Shown in pieces: positions 37,988 to 46,809 of a stretch of DNA of 64,000 bases; position 1 is the stretch's first letter, and each line of letters opens with the position of its first letter. Source of the DNA: Bermanella sp047621325 (GTDB lineage: Bacteria > Pseudomonadota > Gammaproteobacteria > Pseudomonadales > Oceanobacteraceae); assembly GCA_047621325.1 (NCBI GenBank), contig JBLHLT010000017.1, positions 1 to 64,000 of the forward strand. The letters run 5' to 3'. The translations under genes were made by a program, and so were the position numbers. Below the pieces are notes generated by a model, which was not told where the DNA came from, did not search any database, and saw only the letters and a program-made list of their open reading frames with translations.

Positions 37988-38449
37988 TTAGTAACGAGCG
38001 CTTTTAACGTCTTGAGTACCACTTTCATGGGCTTTTTCTAGCGCATCCGCCACTTCTGGCGGCATATAGTTTTCGTCGTGCTTGGCCAGTACTTCGGATG
38101 CCACAAAAATGTTTTCTTTATTTAATTGACCCAGTGCCACAATGCCCTGCCCTTCGCGAAATAGGTCTGGCAAAATGCCTTCATATTGAATGGTCACAAC
38201 ATCCTTGCCATCGGTCACATCAAACTGCACCGTCAAGCCATCTTTAGCTCGACTCACACTCCCCTCAACCACCATACCACCCGCACGAATAGTTCGATTT
38301 AGCGGCGCTTCACCGGCAGCAATTTGTTGCGGGGTATAAAACAAGTTAATGTTTTCTTTTAAAGCAACTAACATCAAACTCACCGCTAACGTGATCCCCC
38401 CTAGCATGAATAAAATAATAAATAACTTTTGCTTACGTTGTGGATGCAT
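37988..38449 (-). CDS. ccmE: Haem chaperone CcmE
   Basis: Periplasmic membrane-anchored chaperone that covalently holds haem before transfer to CcmF. 153 residues: N-terminal TM helix near 9-29, OB-fold domain, and the haem-linking histidine in VLAKHDENYMPPEV (LAKHDExY signature). Its ATG overlaps the ccmD stop by one base (TAATG). Confidence 0.96.
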   Translation of the reverse strand: MHPQRKQKLFIILFMLGGITLAVSLMLVALKENINLFYTPQQIAAGEAPLNRTIRAGGMVVEGSVSRAKDGLTVQFDVTDGKDVVTIQYEGILPDLFREGQGIVALGQLNKENIFVASEVLAKHDENYMPPEVADALEKAHESGTQDVKSARY

Positions 38450-38622
38450 TACTTCTGCTCCCGGCGCATCTGGCGCTCAATATCTTTAATGACTTTTTTT
38501 CGAGTAAGCATAGGGCTGATGAAGTTTTGTACGATAATTAAGCCAGCTATGCCGTAACTTAACCAAACAAAGAGTCCATGGCCGCCCATATGCAGAAATT
38601 CTGAGAAGCTTTCAAAAAACAT
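38449..38622 (-). CDS. ccmD: Cytochrome c maturation protein CcmD (57 aa)
   Basis: Small single-helix protein that helps release holo-CcmE from CcmABC. I translated it directly: it starts MFFESFSEFLHMGGHG, continues with a membrane helix (about residues 17-34) and ends in a charged tail ERQMRREQK. Family length is 45-70. The ATG shares a base with the ccmC stop (TGATG) and its TAA shares a base with the ccmE start, so all three are translationally coupled. Confidence 0.95.
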   Translation of the reverse strand: MFFESFSEFLHMGGHGLFVWLSYGIAGLIIVQNFISPMLTRKKVIKDIERQMRREQK

Positions 38623-39380
38623 CAATGATTCGCTCCGGTGCTAAGAAGGGTTTTTACCCATTTAGTTCGACGTTCACGCCATAATATTTCATTTCGTGTG
38701 CGCGCAAACACCCAAACCGCAAACCAGCAATACAATCCGATTATGGTCAACACCAAAGGAATGAACATTTCAGGTGCCATTGTGGGCTTCTTGGTGAGCG
38801 TGATGGTGGCAGGCTGATGCAATGTATTCCACCATTCGACACTGTATTTAATGATAGGGATATTAATACTGCCCACCAATGCTAACACCGCTGCGGCCTT
38901 GTTAGCCATTTCCTCACTTTCGATGGCGTTATAAATCGCCATCACACCCATATATAAAAACAACAATATTAGCATGGACGTTAAACGAGCATCCCAAACC
39001 CACCAAGTCCCCCAAGTGGGTTTGCCCCAAATAGCACCCGTCACTAACGCAACAATCGCTAAACTCGCTCCAATGGGTGCAATGGTTTTACCCACCACAA
39101 ACGACATTTTCATTTTCCACACTAGGCCAATCAACCCTGCAACCGCCATCATTATGTAGGCGCTCTGGCTCAACAGCGCCGCAGGCACATGGATATAGAT
39201 AATACGAAAGCTATTGCCTTGCAGGTAATCAGCAGGCGCAAATGCCAAACCCCATACCACACCCACCAACATGAGCGCAGTACCGAGCCATAAAAACCAA
39301 GGTGACCAACGCGACGTGATTTCATAAAACCACTTTGGTGAACCCAGTTGATGGTAGAGCCTTTTAAGTGCAGTCCACAT
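38622..39380 (-). CDS. ccmC: Haem handling protein CcmC
   Basis: Six-helix membrane protein that loads haem on CcmE. I use the ATG at 39380 (MWTALKRLYHQLGSPKWFYE), 252 residues, with AAGG about 10 nt upstream; a longer frame to a TTG at 39401 adds seven unconserved residues. The WWD motif appears as WGKPTWGTWWVWDARLTS, and conserved periplasmic histidines are in IYIHVPAA and LHQPATI. Between ccmB and ccmD. Confidence 0.96.
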   Translation of the reverse strand: MWTALKRLYHQLGSPKWFYEITSRWSPWFLWLGTALMLVGVVWGLAFAPADYLQGNSFRIIYIHVPAALLSQSAYIMMAVAGLIGLVWKMKMSFVVGKTIAPIGASLAIVALVTGAIWGKPTWGTWWVWDARLTSMLILLFLYMGVMAIYNAIESEEMANKAAAVLALVGSINIPIIKYSVEWWNTLHQPATITLTKKPTMAPEMFIPLVLTIIGLYCWFAVWVFARTRNEILWRERRTKWVKTLLSTGANH

Positions 39381-39425
39381 ATAAAACGACCTTGTAAACA
39401 AAATTCAAATAAACACAATTTAGCG

Positions 39426-40103
39426 TCAGCGGGCGATGGAGATTCTTAAAGCCGCTGCACTGGCAACTGGTGCTAATACCAACATCAATGCTAAATAAGC
39501 CCCTAAAAATGCTACATGCCCCGTGTAACTATTACCGTCTACACCGGCTTGTACCGAGCTTGCCGCAAAAATTAAAACGGGGATATACAAGGGCAATATC
39601 AATAATGGCATCAGCATACCGCCTTTTTTCAACCCAACGGTTAAACCTGCGCCAATAGAGCCTAATAAACTCAAAATAGGTGTGCCCAATAACAAGCTAC
39701 ATATTAACGGCCAATACCCGCCTTCTGGTAACGCCAGCATGACACCTAACAACGGGGCCATTAGGGTCAACGGCAACCCTGCGGTTAACCAATGCAGCAG
39801 CGTTTTAACCATGACAAATAATAATGTGGGCTGGGGCAGTAATAACATTTGCTCAAGGCTGCCGTCTTCATAGTCGCTCTTAAACATTAAATCTAAAGAC
39901 AACAAGGTGGCGAGCAGTGCGCCCACCCAAATAATACCTGGGGCAATTAAACCTAAGAATTTCGGGTCGGGAGTGACTGCTAATGGAAACAAACTGGTCA
40001 CCATCAAGAAAAACATCAGCGGGTTAAGCAGCTCGCCACGGTTACGAAACGCAATGAGTAAATCACGTTTGAATAACGCCATTAAAGATGAGGTCTGCGC
40101 CAT
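39426..40103 (-). CDS. ccmB: CcmB, membrane subunit of the CcmAB ABC transporter
   Basis: 225-residue inner-membrane protein with six hydrophobic helices. With CcmA it powers release of holo-CcmE from CcmC. It starts SSLMALFKRDLLIAFRNRGELLNPL and contains LLSLDLMFKSDYEDGSLEQMLL, both characteristic. One base separates it from ccmA, and the gap to ccmC is 45 nt. Confidence 0.95.
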   Translation of the reverse strand: MAQTSSLMALFKRDLLIAFRNRGELLNPLMFFLMVTSLFPLAVTPDPKFLGLIAPGIIWVGALLATLLSLDLMFKSDYEDGSLEQMLLLPQPTLLFVMVKTLLHWLTAGLPLTLMAPLLGVMLALPEGGYWPLICSLLLGTPILSLLGSIGAGLTVGLKKGGMLMPLLILPLYIPVLIFAASSVQAGVDGNSYTGHVAFLGAYLALMLVLAPVASAAALRISIAR

Positions 40104-40104
40104 A

Positions 40105-40770
40105 TTAGTTAATGGCCTCCGAGGCCGTTTGCGCCCCTAAAACCAGTTCTTGCACATCAACCGCCAGCTGGTGATGCGTCGTCAAAACAACCAAACCACC
40201 GTTTTGTGCATGTTCAATAATATGCTGTTCTAGCTGCTCAACACCGTCTTTATCAATGGCCGTGAACGGTTCATCTAAAATCCAGATGCGCTTAGGTTCT
40301 AAATACAATCGGGCCAAGGCTACCCTGCGCTGTTGACCAGCGGACAAACCTTGAGCCAGCACATCTTCAAAGCCGCTAAGCCCTACTTTTGCCAGTGCGC
40401 CATAAATATCGACCTTGCTGGCGTATGGACATAGCCATTTCAAATTTTCTTCTGGGGTTAAACTCGCCTTAGTCCCAACTTGATGACCAAGGTACAAAAG
40501 TTCACTGCGAAAATCGTAACAAGCAGCCTGCATTGGCTTGCCATTAAAGTACAAGTCACCTTCGTATGAAGCGCTTAACCCCAACAAAATGCGAATCAAG
40601 GTACTTTTACCTGAGCCATTCGCGCCACAGATGCGGACAATTTGGCCTGTATGCCAATCAAAATTAAGATCACTGAACAAAACACGATCATCACGCTCAC
40701 ACAGCAATCCACGACCGCTTATTAAAGCAGTCGGTACTTGCAACGTATTTTGTTTGTCCAATTCAGGCAC
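40105..40770 (-). CDS. ccmA: CcmA, ATPase subunit of the cytochrome c maturation ABC transporter
   Basis: ATP-binding protein with Walker A CGANGSGKST, signature LSAGQQRR, Walker B RIWILDEPF and the H-loop TTHH. I choose the GTG at 40770, which has AGGAG five bases upstream and gives about 221 residues; the longer open frame reaches a TTG at 40803. First gene of the nine-gene ccm operon (A-B-C-D-E-F-G-H-I, all minus strand, coupled or within 45 nt). Divergent from the FliK-like gene. Confidence 0.94.
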   Translation of the reverse strand: MPELDKQNTLQVPTALISGRGLLCERDDRVLFSDLNFDWHTGQIVRICGANGSGKSTLIRILLGLSASYEGDLYFNGKPMQAACYDFRSELLYLGHQVGTKASLTPEENLKWLCPYASKVDIYGALAKVGLSGFEDVLAQGLSAGQQRRVALARLYLEPKRIWILDEPFTAIDKDGVEQLEQHIIEHAQNGGLVVLTTHHQLAVDVQELVLGAQTASEAIN

Positions 40771-40930
40771 AAAAGCTCCTAATTCATGAGGTTTTACACA
40801 CAACCTCTATACTCATTACTTAATTCATCTGATATCTGGCCGATATAAACGATGTACAAACCAAATACGCGCGGCATTATATACAAAATAAAGCGTATTG
40901 ACGGCAGATTCCTTAAAAATTGACGGTTTA

Positions 40931-42721
40931 ATGAAACTACCCAGCGAACCTACAATCAATGTGAATTCATCTTCACCCAGCCAGCCCCCCACTCAGGGCA
41001 CTCAGCAGGCAAGTGCAAGCGCATCAGGCCAAGCCGTGCCTAAGTCCATTCAAGCATTAATAAACACTTGGGCAAACGTGGAATCCAGCCAAATACTTTC
41101 AGACAAGCAGAACCTGCAAGTGCTTAATCAATTGGCTTTATTAATAGGCAGCCAACCAAAAGCACCCACTATCAGCCAAAGCCAAATACCACATTCAGGG
41201 ATTAGCGAAAAACTGAATATCGCCAATCTTGCTCAAAGCCTAGGTAACGACGCCGCCTTAACAGACAGCCTAAAGTTAGTCTTAATAAAACTACTCAGCG
41301 TCAAAGGCCCTATTAGCATTTTATCTGATCGCCCCTTACCCGCTAACAGCCAAGTATTATTGGGGCAAACCCCAGAGGGAAGGCTCACCATTCAGCGCGA
41401 ACAAAACCCTGCACTGCTTAACCAATTTCGCTCGCAATTCAGTTCGCAAAATTTCTCATTAAAACCTATTCCTCTAATGACCACTCATGAACGTTCTACG
41501 CAAGATGCACGTACTGGGTTCACTTTTACCTCTTTACCCAACACCACATTAAAAAGCACACTCCCTCTTGCTGCTCACACTTTACAACAAGCGCTTATAA
41601 ACAGTGGGCAAAACTTTGAATCTAAATTGACTCAGCTTCTTCAGTCGCAAACGGCAGGAGCAATGCAAGCACCTCAAAAACAGCTTAATCAAAGCAGTAC
41701 AACAAACAGTAGCATGAGTACAAGCATGCATAGCAAAATCAGCCAAGTAGAACAGAGCATTCAAAAATGGGTCAGTCAGTTTCAGCAAAAAATCAATCAT
41801 TCAAACAATGCCGCAGGCACTGCATCACAATTAAGCACCGCATCACACACCTCTCATCAAACGCTTACAACCACGACAACCTTATTAAATGATATTCAAA
41901 ATTCTCTCAGCCCAAAAGAGACGAACACCACTCAAACTAGCGAGTTAAAACATGACCATAAAAGCTGGTTAATCCAAAACCAAAATCAACTATTAGAGCA
42001 ACTGGGGAAACAGTTATTGCAACGTAAAGACCGTTTTATTCCTAATTGGTCATCCACCCTCACACAGGGTGCACACCCAGGGGCCTCCGTTAAAACATTT
42101 CAAGACTTAACCCAATGGCTAACACTGCTCATGATGCCTAAAGCAAGTACCGACAACCAAGGTGAAAGCCTTTGGCCAAAGCCATTAGCGGTACAGCCTC
42201 AATTACAGCAAACGCTTTCCGCTTTATTAAATAGCTTTAATCAAAACGACAGTGAAACCACACTGCTGCGCCAGTTGCTCAGCATTACCCAAAATTTATC
42301 GAAATTAACCCACGATCAAATTCAAAACCGATTTTTACAAGCGCAAGACAACAGCCAGTTTCAGCTTTCTTTGCCCTATATTCACCAAAACCAACTCCAG
42401 TGGTGTGAATTTGAGTGCAAACAACACGCACAACCCAATAATGAATCCGAAAAAACGAACGGTTGGCATCTCATACTGCGTTTTGCTCAGCAAACCGATC
42501 AGGCATTTGCCATTGAAAGTCATCTAAAACAAGAGCAGTTAGCCGTCACACTATGGGCCAGCGAATCACAGCAACTTAAATATTTACACGAAAACATCCC
42601 GCTAATTAAAACCAAACTGGAGCAGGCCGGCTTTAAAGTTGATAGCGTTTCAAGTAAACACGGCGCACCCAAGCAACTGCACCAACCAATTCAGCAGTCG
42701 CTAATTGATGTTCACACATAG
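40931..42721 (+). CDS. FliK-like protein (flagellar hook-length control C-terminal domain)
   Basis: About 596 residues from the ATG at 40931 (a TTG at 40898 is also in frame). Most of the protein is low-complexity, rich in Gln, Ser, Thr and Asn, as in hook-length rulers. The last ~110 residues (LPYIHQNQLQWCEFE... to ...KLEQAGFKVDSVSS) look like the FliK C-terminal domain. It precedes the FlhB-like gene by 11 nt and diverges from ccmA. Pseudomonas carries the same pair beside ccmA, away from the flagellar clusters, so this is probably a second, non-canonical FliK whose role is unclear. Confidence 0.75.
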   Translation: MKLPSEPTINVNSSSPSQPPTQGTQQASASASGQAVPKSIQALINTWANVESSQILSDKQNLQVLNQLALLIGSQPKAPTISQSQIPHSGISEKLNIANLAQSLGNDAALTDSLKLVLIKLLSVKGPISILSDRPLPANSQVLLGQTPEGRLTIQREQNPALLNQFRSQFSSQNFSLKPIPLMTTHERSTQDARTGFTFTSLPNTTLKSTLPLAAHTLQQALINSGQNFESKLTQLLQSQTAGAMQAPQKQLNQSSTTNSSMSTSMHSKISQVEQSIQKWVSQFQQKINHSNNAAGTASQLSTASHTSHQTLTTTTTLLNDIQNSLSPKETNTTQTSELKHDHKSWLIQNQNQLLEQLGKQLLQRKDRFIPNWSSTLTQGAHPGASVKTFQDLTQWLTLLMMPKASTDNQGESLWPKPLAVQPQLQQTLSALLNSFNQNDSETTLLRQLLSITQNLSKLTHDQIQNRFLQAQDNSQFQLSLPYIHQNQLQWCEFECKQHAQPNNESEKTNGWHLILRFAQQTDQAFAIESHLKQEQLAVTLWASESQQLKYLHENIPLIKTKLEQAGFKVDSVSSKHGAPKQLHQPIQQSLIDVHT

Positions 42722-42732
42722 CAGGTTGAATC

Positions 42733-43026
42733 ATGAATAACGAAATACCTAATCATGAAATCGAACAAGCTCTCGCGTTATTTTATGATGGCGGCCAAGC
42801 GCCAGTGATCAGCGAAAAACGATTCGGTGAAAAAGCGAACGAACTGGTGAATCTCGCCTATGAAGCAGGCATTCCAATTTATGAAAACCCAGAACTACTA
42901 GAGCAACTGAGTGCGCTCAGCATAGGCGATAACATTCCACCTGAGCTGTACCGTTTAGTGGCCGAGATTTTAGCCTTTGCGTTTTTTATACAAGGCAAAG
43001 GACCTAAAGGTTACCAGGAGGCTTAG
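42733..43026 (+). CDS. Stand-alone FlhB C-terminal domain protein (FhlB-like)
   Basis: 97 residues matching the cytoplasmic C-terminal domain of the export-gate protein FlhB/EscU: APVISEKRFGEKANELVNLAYEAGIPIYENPELLEQLS then GDNIPPELYRLVAEILAF. It lacks the membrane domain and the autocleavage NPTH motif, where the sequence begins near APVI. Paired with a FliK-like gene, suggesting they interact as FliK and FlhB-C do during substrate switching. Similar stand-alone versions exist in Pseudomonas. Confidence 0.85.
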   Translation: MNNEIPNHEIEQALALFYDGGQAPVISEKRFGEKANELVNLAYEAGIPIYENPELLEQLSALSIGDNIPPELYRLVAEILAFAFFIQGKGPKGYQEA

Positions 43027-43042
43027 CCTTAATAACAAACAC

Positions 43043-43072
43043 AAAAAAGCCAGCATTTAGCTGGCTATTTAT
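43043..43072. terminator. Bidirectional terminator between the FlhB-like gene and the RcsF-like gene
   Basis: Stem AGCCAGC / GCTGGCT with loop ATTTA, A-run before and T-rich sequence after. It serves the convergent genes ending at 43026 (plus) and 43094 (minus). Confidence 0.8.
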
Positions 43073-43093
43073 TCACTGATGCATGCTTATATC

Positions 43094-43486
43094 TTATTCC
43101 ACAACCAGCATGTTCGCGGTTGCTGTAAATACATTCCAACAACCATCACCTACTGCACCTTGCTGTTCAATCTTCACATTACTAATGGCATTCGCTCCTA
43201 GACGATAGGCTTCGGCTTTCATATCAACAATTAAAGTCTTTTCTTCAGGGGCTTCACTGAACATAGAGCTTTGGCAACGTTTAGTACTCACCTGCCCTAA
43301 TGAATTACTTGATTTTGGCTGTGCATCAAGCACTTGCACCTTGCTATCCGCCATGCGTTTATCGCGCAGGCTCAAATGGCTTAAATCGTTACCTTCTAAA
43401 GCACCCGGCATAGAACTGCAGCCCGTAATGGTTAGGGCAAAAAGCGAGACTAAAACTAGGGAATATGCGTATATTTTTGAATTCAT
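43094..43486 (-). CDS. RcsF-like outer-membrane lipoprotein
   Basis: 130-residue lipoprotein with lipobox ITGC (Cys at 23). The mature part contains VQVLDAQPKSSNSLGQVSTKRCQ, similar to the VLDGKP...LGEVSGESCQ region of E. coli RcsF, and GDGCWN near the end, similar to its TPGCY. It has two cysteines after the lipidated one, whereas E. coli RcsF has four, so only one disulfide is possible. No Rcs phosphorelay genes are nearby. It may be an RcsF/YbjQ-fold surface lipoprotein with a different role. Confidence 0.65.
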   Translation of the reverse strand: MNSKIYAYSLVLVSLFALTITGCSSMPGALEGNDLSHLSLRDKRMADSKVQVLDAQPKSSNSLGQVSTKRCQSSMFSEAPEEKTLIVDMKAEAYRLGANAISNVKIEQQGAVGDGCWNVFTATANMLVVE

Positions 43487-43549
43487 TATTATTATTTTTA
43501 AGTGATGAATGATGCCATAAGATTAACAGGCTAAAGGCTGACAGGAAAG

Positions 43550-43870
43550 TCAGCGCATGACCTCGAACTGCGCCATATTTGCATCTACTTGCGCCATTTC
43601 ATATTCAATGTCACTTATTTTGGCCAAAATTGGGCCTTTTTGGCACCAGCTCAATAATTGCTCTAGGGATTCTACTGGGCCTTGAGCAAATAACTCCACA
43701 CGACCATCGGTTAAGTTTTTGACCCAACCCGACAAACCAAGTAGCTGGGCTTTTTTAGCAGTAGAGGCACGATAGTAAACACCCTGCACTTTGCCTGACA
43801 CATAAACATGGTACGCCTGTAGCTGATCCTGTTGCACTGGCACCACCCTCCCTTCAATAAACCCAGCCAT
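43550..43870 (-). CDS. acyP: Acylphosphatase
   Basis: Hydrolyses carboxyl-phosphate bonds such as acetyl phosphate. The family core HVYVSGKVQGVYYRASTAKKAQLLGLSGWVKN carries the catalytic Arg in the GVYYR loop and Asn in WVKNLTDG; VELFAQG follows. From the ATG at 43870 it is 106 residues, slightly longer than the usual ~92; a GTG after GGGAGG inside the first 15 codons may be the true start. Single gene. Confidence 0.88.
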   Translation of the reverse strand: MAGFIEGRVVPVQQDQLQAYHVYVSGKVQGVYYRASTAKKAQLLGLSGWVKNLTDGRVELFAQGPVESLEQLLSWCQKGPILAKISDIEYEMAQVDANMAQFEVMR

Positions 43871-44164
43871 GCAATATATGCTGGCTTTTGCCTTAGGGTC
43901 AAACACCTCGTGTATTTAATTTAAGCAATCCATTTCATAACGATACCCGTGGAAGTCCAGACCCATAACGCCCACAAGCTACCACTAAGTAGAACCAGAT
44001 CACAAAAAACCGAATAAAACTGCGGGTTTATAGTAAAAATATGCCCTAGGGGGTATATCTTTTTCATTGGTTAAATAACGACAATAGATGCATTTATCCC
44101 ATACTCGCCCGTCGACAAAACTGGCACATAAAACCCTACTTTATAACCCACCTCCGAGATCCCA

Positions 44165-45280
44165 ATGAACAAACTTATAAGAGTGCTGTTTATACTCACA
44201 CTGTTGATCAGCGTCTTTAATTGCCAAGCCGAAAACGCCCCCCAAACATTACGTGTTTTAAACTGGGGTGAATACATTGACCCAGACGTACTAAAAGAAT
44301 TCGAGCAAGCCAACAATGTTCGCATCGAATATTCAGAGTTCAATAGTGTCGATGAATTCACCACCCTATTTTTTGATCCAAAAAATCAATACGACGTTAT
44401 TTTCCCAGCGTCTTCTATTATTCGAATCATGGCTGATAACGATCTCATCATTCCCCTTGATAAAGCACGCTTTAAAAACCTAACCGGTTTAAATCCTGTC
44501 GTCATGAATGGGCTTGAATTACTCGACACGAGCAACGTCTACAGCATTCCTTACATGTGGGGTACAACTGGCATAGGCATTAATGTACAACAGGCAAAAA
44601 AAGTCGGTATTGATACTAGCAACCAATCGTGGGGGTTATTATTTGACAGCGCTCAGCGTAAAAAACTCATGCAATGTGGCATCGGTTTAGTGAACGAACG
44701 TGATGAAATTTTTGCCGCTGCTCTTAAATATCTTGGTTATTCGATTAATACCAGCTCGAAAAGCGAGCTTCAAGCCGCCGGCGAGCTACTAAAAGAAACC
44801 ATCGCCGATATTAATTACCTGCACAGCACGCAATATACGGATGATTTAAAAGACAATAAAATCTGTTTGGGGGTGGGCTATTCAGGCGACATACTGACGG
44901 AAGTAGCTGAGAACTCAAACCTTCAGTACGTCATTCCAAAAGAAGGTGCCGCCATGTGGATCGACATCATGGCTATTCCTAAAAATGCACCCAATAAAAA
45001 CATGGCTTACACCTTCATTGACTTCATGATGTCAGCACAAGTATCTGGCAGAAACTCAAACTACACGGCGTATCCCAGCCCGATGCTAAATGCCCAACAA
45101 TACGTTGATGACGAAATCCTTAGCGACCCGACTATCTATCCCAACGACCAAACCCTTGCTGGTTTACAAATGATGGCGCCTAAAGAACGTAAGGTTAATC
45201 GCATCAAACATCGCCTCTGGGTGAAAGCCATTTGCGCTGGCGGCAAATGGTGCAGCGTACCGATGCAAAGTTACTTCTAA
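44165..45280 (+). CDS. Periplasmic polyamine-type solute-binding protein (PotD/PotF-like)
   Basis: 371 residues with an N-terminal Sec signal (cleavage probably after NCQA), then RVLNWGEYIDPDVLKEFEQ, YDVIFPAS, the IPYMWGTTGIGINV hinge and AMWIDIMAIPKNAPN, which together mark the spermidine/putrescine-binding family. No permease or ATPase genes are adjacent, so either it uses a transporter encoded elsewhere or has a sensing role. The C-terminal portion (CAGGKWCSVPMQSYF) has an unusual extra Cys pair. Confidence 0.85.
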   Translation: MNKLIRVLFILTLLISVFNCQAENAPQTLRVLNWGEYIDPDVLKEFEQANNVRIEYSEFNSVDEFTTLFFDPKNQYDVIFPASSIIRIMADNDLIIPLDKARFKNLTGLNPVVMNGLELLDTSNVYSIPYMWGTTGIGINVQQAKKVGIDTSNQSWGLLFDSAQRKKLMQCGIGLVNERDEIFAAALKYLGYSINTSSKSELQAAGELLKETIADINYLHSTQYTDDLKDNKICLGVGYSGDILTEVAENSNLQYVIPKEGAAMWIDIMAIPKNAPNKNMAYTFIDFMMSAQVSGRNSNYTAYPSPMLNAQQYVDDEILSDPTIYPNDQTLAGLQMMAPKERKVNRIKHRLWVKAICAGGKWCSVPMQSYF

Positions 45281-45325
45281 CAACCCAAAATTAATAAGCC
45301 AGCAGCGCCGATTAGCCCTACTGGC

Positions 45326-45339
45326 TTGACCTGAAACAA
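45326..45339. promoter_or_regulatory. Candidate FNR/Anr box upstream of hemN
   Basis: TTGAC-CTGA-AACAA matches the FNR consensus TTGAT-N4-ATCAA at 8 of 10 positions and lies 55 nt before the hemN ATG. hemN is an Anr/FNR target in pseudomonads, which supports it. The match is imperfect, so this is tentative. A GCCTT/AAGGC hairpin at 45355-45372 follows and may end the upstream transcript. Confidence 0.4.
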
Positions 45340-45394
45340 TATCCAAACGCTTATGCCTTGTTAACATAAGGCAATTTTAACGTGCGGATATGCC

Positions 45395-46786
45395 ATGACT
45401 ATTCAAACTAATATCCAGTGGGACATTGACCTAATTAAGCGTCACGATAAATCTGGCCCACGCTATACCTCCTACCCAACTGCGGTTCAATTTTTACCTG
45501 GCTTTAGCATTGAACAATACAAACAAGCTCGCCTAACCAGCCACAAACAAGGCGAAGGCTTATCGCTTTATGTACACATCCCTTTTTGCGCCCATGTTTG
45601 CTATTACTGCGCGTGTAACAAAGTCATTACCAAACGCCGTGAAAAAGCTGAACCTTACCTTACTGCGCTTTTCAAAGAGATCGAACTTCGCGCACAAGGC
45701 TACGATGACAAACGTACAGTAGACCAATTGCATTTTGGCGGTGGCACACCTACATTTTTAAGCCACGAACAAATGACCAGCCTGATGAATAAGCTGGCAG
45801 AACACTTCAACCTATCAGCATCAGAAGAACGTGACTTCTCGATTGAGATCGACCCACGCGAACTACGCGATGACACCTTGGCGCATTTAAAAAGCATTGG
45901 GTTCAATCGCGTCAGCTTAGGGGTTCAAGACCTCGATCCTGCGGTACAAAAAGCGGTAAATCGCATTCAGCCTTTAGAAATGACCAAAAACACCTTAGAG
46001 CAAGCACGCGAACTGGGCTTTAAATCAATCAACATTGATTTAATCTACGGCCTACCACTACAGCATCGCGACGGCTTCCAAAATACACTTCAGCATATTA
46101 TCGAGCTAAGCCCTGACCGTATTTCGGTCTTTAATTATGCCCACCTACCGACACGCTTTAAGCCGCAACGCCGTATACAAACAGAAGACCTGCCTAGCCC
46201 AGAGACAAAACTGGGCATGATGCAAGATAGCATTCAACTCCTTACCCAAGCAGGTTACATCTACATAGGCATGGATCACTTTGCCAAGCCCAATGACAGC
46301 CTAGCCAAGGCACAACAAGCCAGTAAACTGCATCGGAACTTCCAAGGCTACACCACTCACCCAGATTGTGATCTGGTTGCGCTTGGGGTTTCTTCCATTA
46401 GCCAAATTGGCCATAGCTACCTGCAAAACAGCACGGACATAACGGTTTATCAAGACCAGCTTGAACAGGGCGCCCTACCTATCAATAAAGGGCTAACCCT
46501 CACAGACGAAGATGAGATAAGGCAAGCGGTTATTAAACAGCTAATTTGCCACTTCAACCTAGAATTTGGTGACATTGAACAGCGCTTTAAGATTGACCCA
46601 AAACAACACTTTGCCAAAGAGCTTGAAAATCTTAAACGCTTTGAGGAAGACGGATTATTGAGTGTCAGCCCTCACGGTATTCAAGTACATGACAAGGGCA
46701 TTTTATTGATCCGTAGCATCTGTATGGAATTCGATGAATACCTAACTCGCTCAGAGCAAGGGATACGCTATAGTAAAGTGATATAA
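45395..46786 (+). CDS. hemN: Oxygen-independent coproporphyrinogen III oxidase
   Basis: Radical-SAM enzyme converting coproporphyrinogen III to protoporphyrinogen IX without oxygen. 463 residues. The [4Fe-4S] cysteines are C65, C69 and C72 in HIPFCAHVCYYCACN; GGGTPTFL, the SLGVQDLDPAVQKAVNR block and the C-terminal HemN domain with RSICMEFD are present. The early DLIKRHDKSGPRYTSYPTA marks a genuine HemN rather than HemW. Followed 23 nt later by the coiled-coil gene. Confidence 0.97.
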   Translation: MTIQTNIQWDIDLIKRHDKSGPRYTSYPTAVQFLPGFSIEQYKQARLTSHKQGEGLSLYVHIPFCAHVCYYCACNKVITKRREKAEPYLTALFKEIELRAQGYDDKRTVDQLHFGGGTPTFLSHEQMTSLMNKLAEHFNLSASEERDFSIEIDPRELRDDTLAHLKSIGFNRVSLGVQDLDPAVQKAVNRIQPLEMTKNTLEQARELGFKSINIDLIYGLPLQHRDGFQNTLQHIIELSPDRISVFNYAHLPTRFKPQRRIQTEDLPSPETKLGMMQDSIQLLTQAGYIYIGMDHFAKPNDSLAKAQQASKLHRNFQGYTTHPDCDLVALGVSSISQIGHSYLQNSTDITVYQDQLEQGALPINKGLTLTDEDEIRQAVIKQLICHFNLEFGDIEQRFKIDPKQHFAKELENLKRFEEDGLLSVSPHGIQVHDKGILLIRSICMEFDEYLTRSEQGIRYSKVI

Positions 46787-46809
46787 CTCAAACAAAGTAC
46801 AGGCCAGCG

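Noticed and set aside
44035..44062. Imperfect palindrome around CCCTAGGG before the solute-binding gene
   Set aside because: Short, imperfect, and there is no adjacent regulator to support it.
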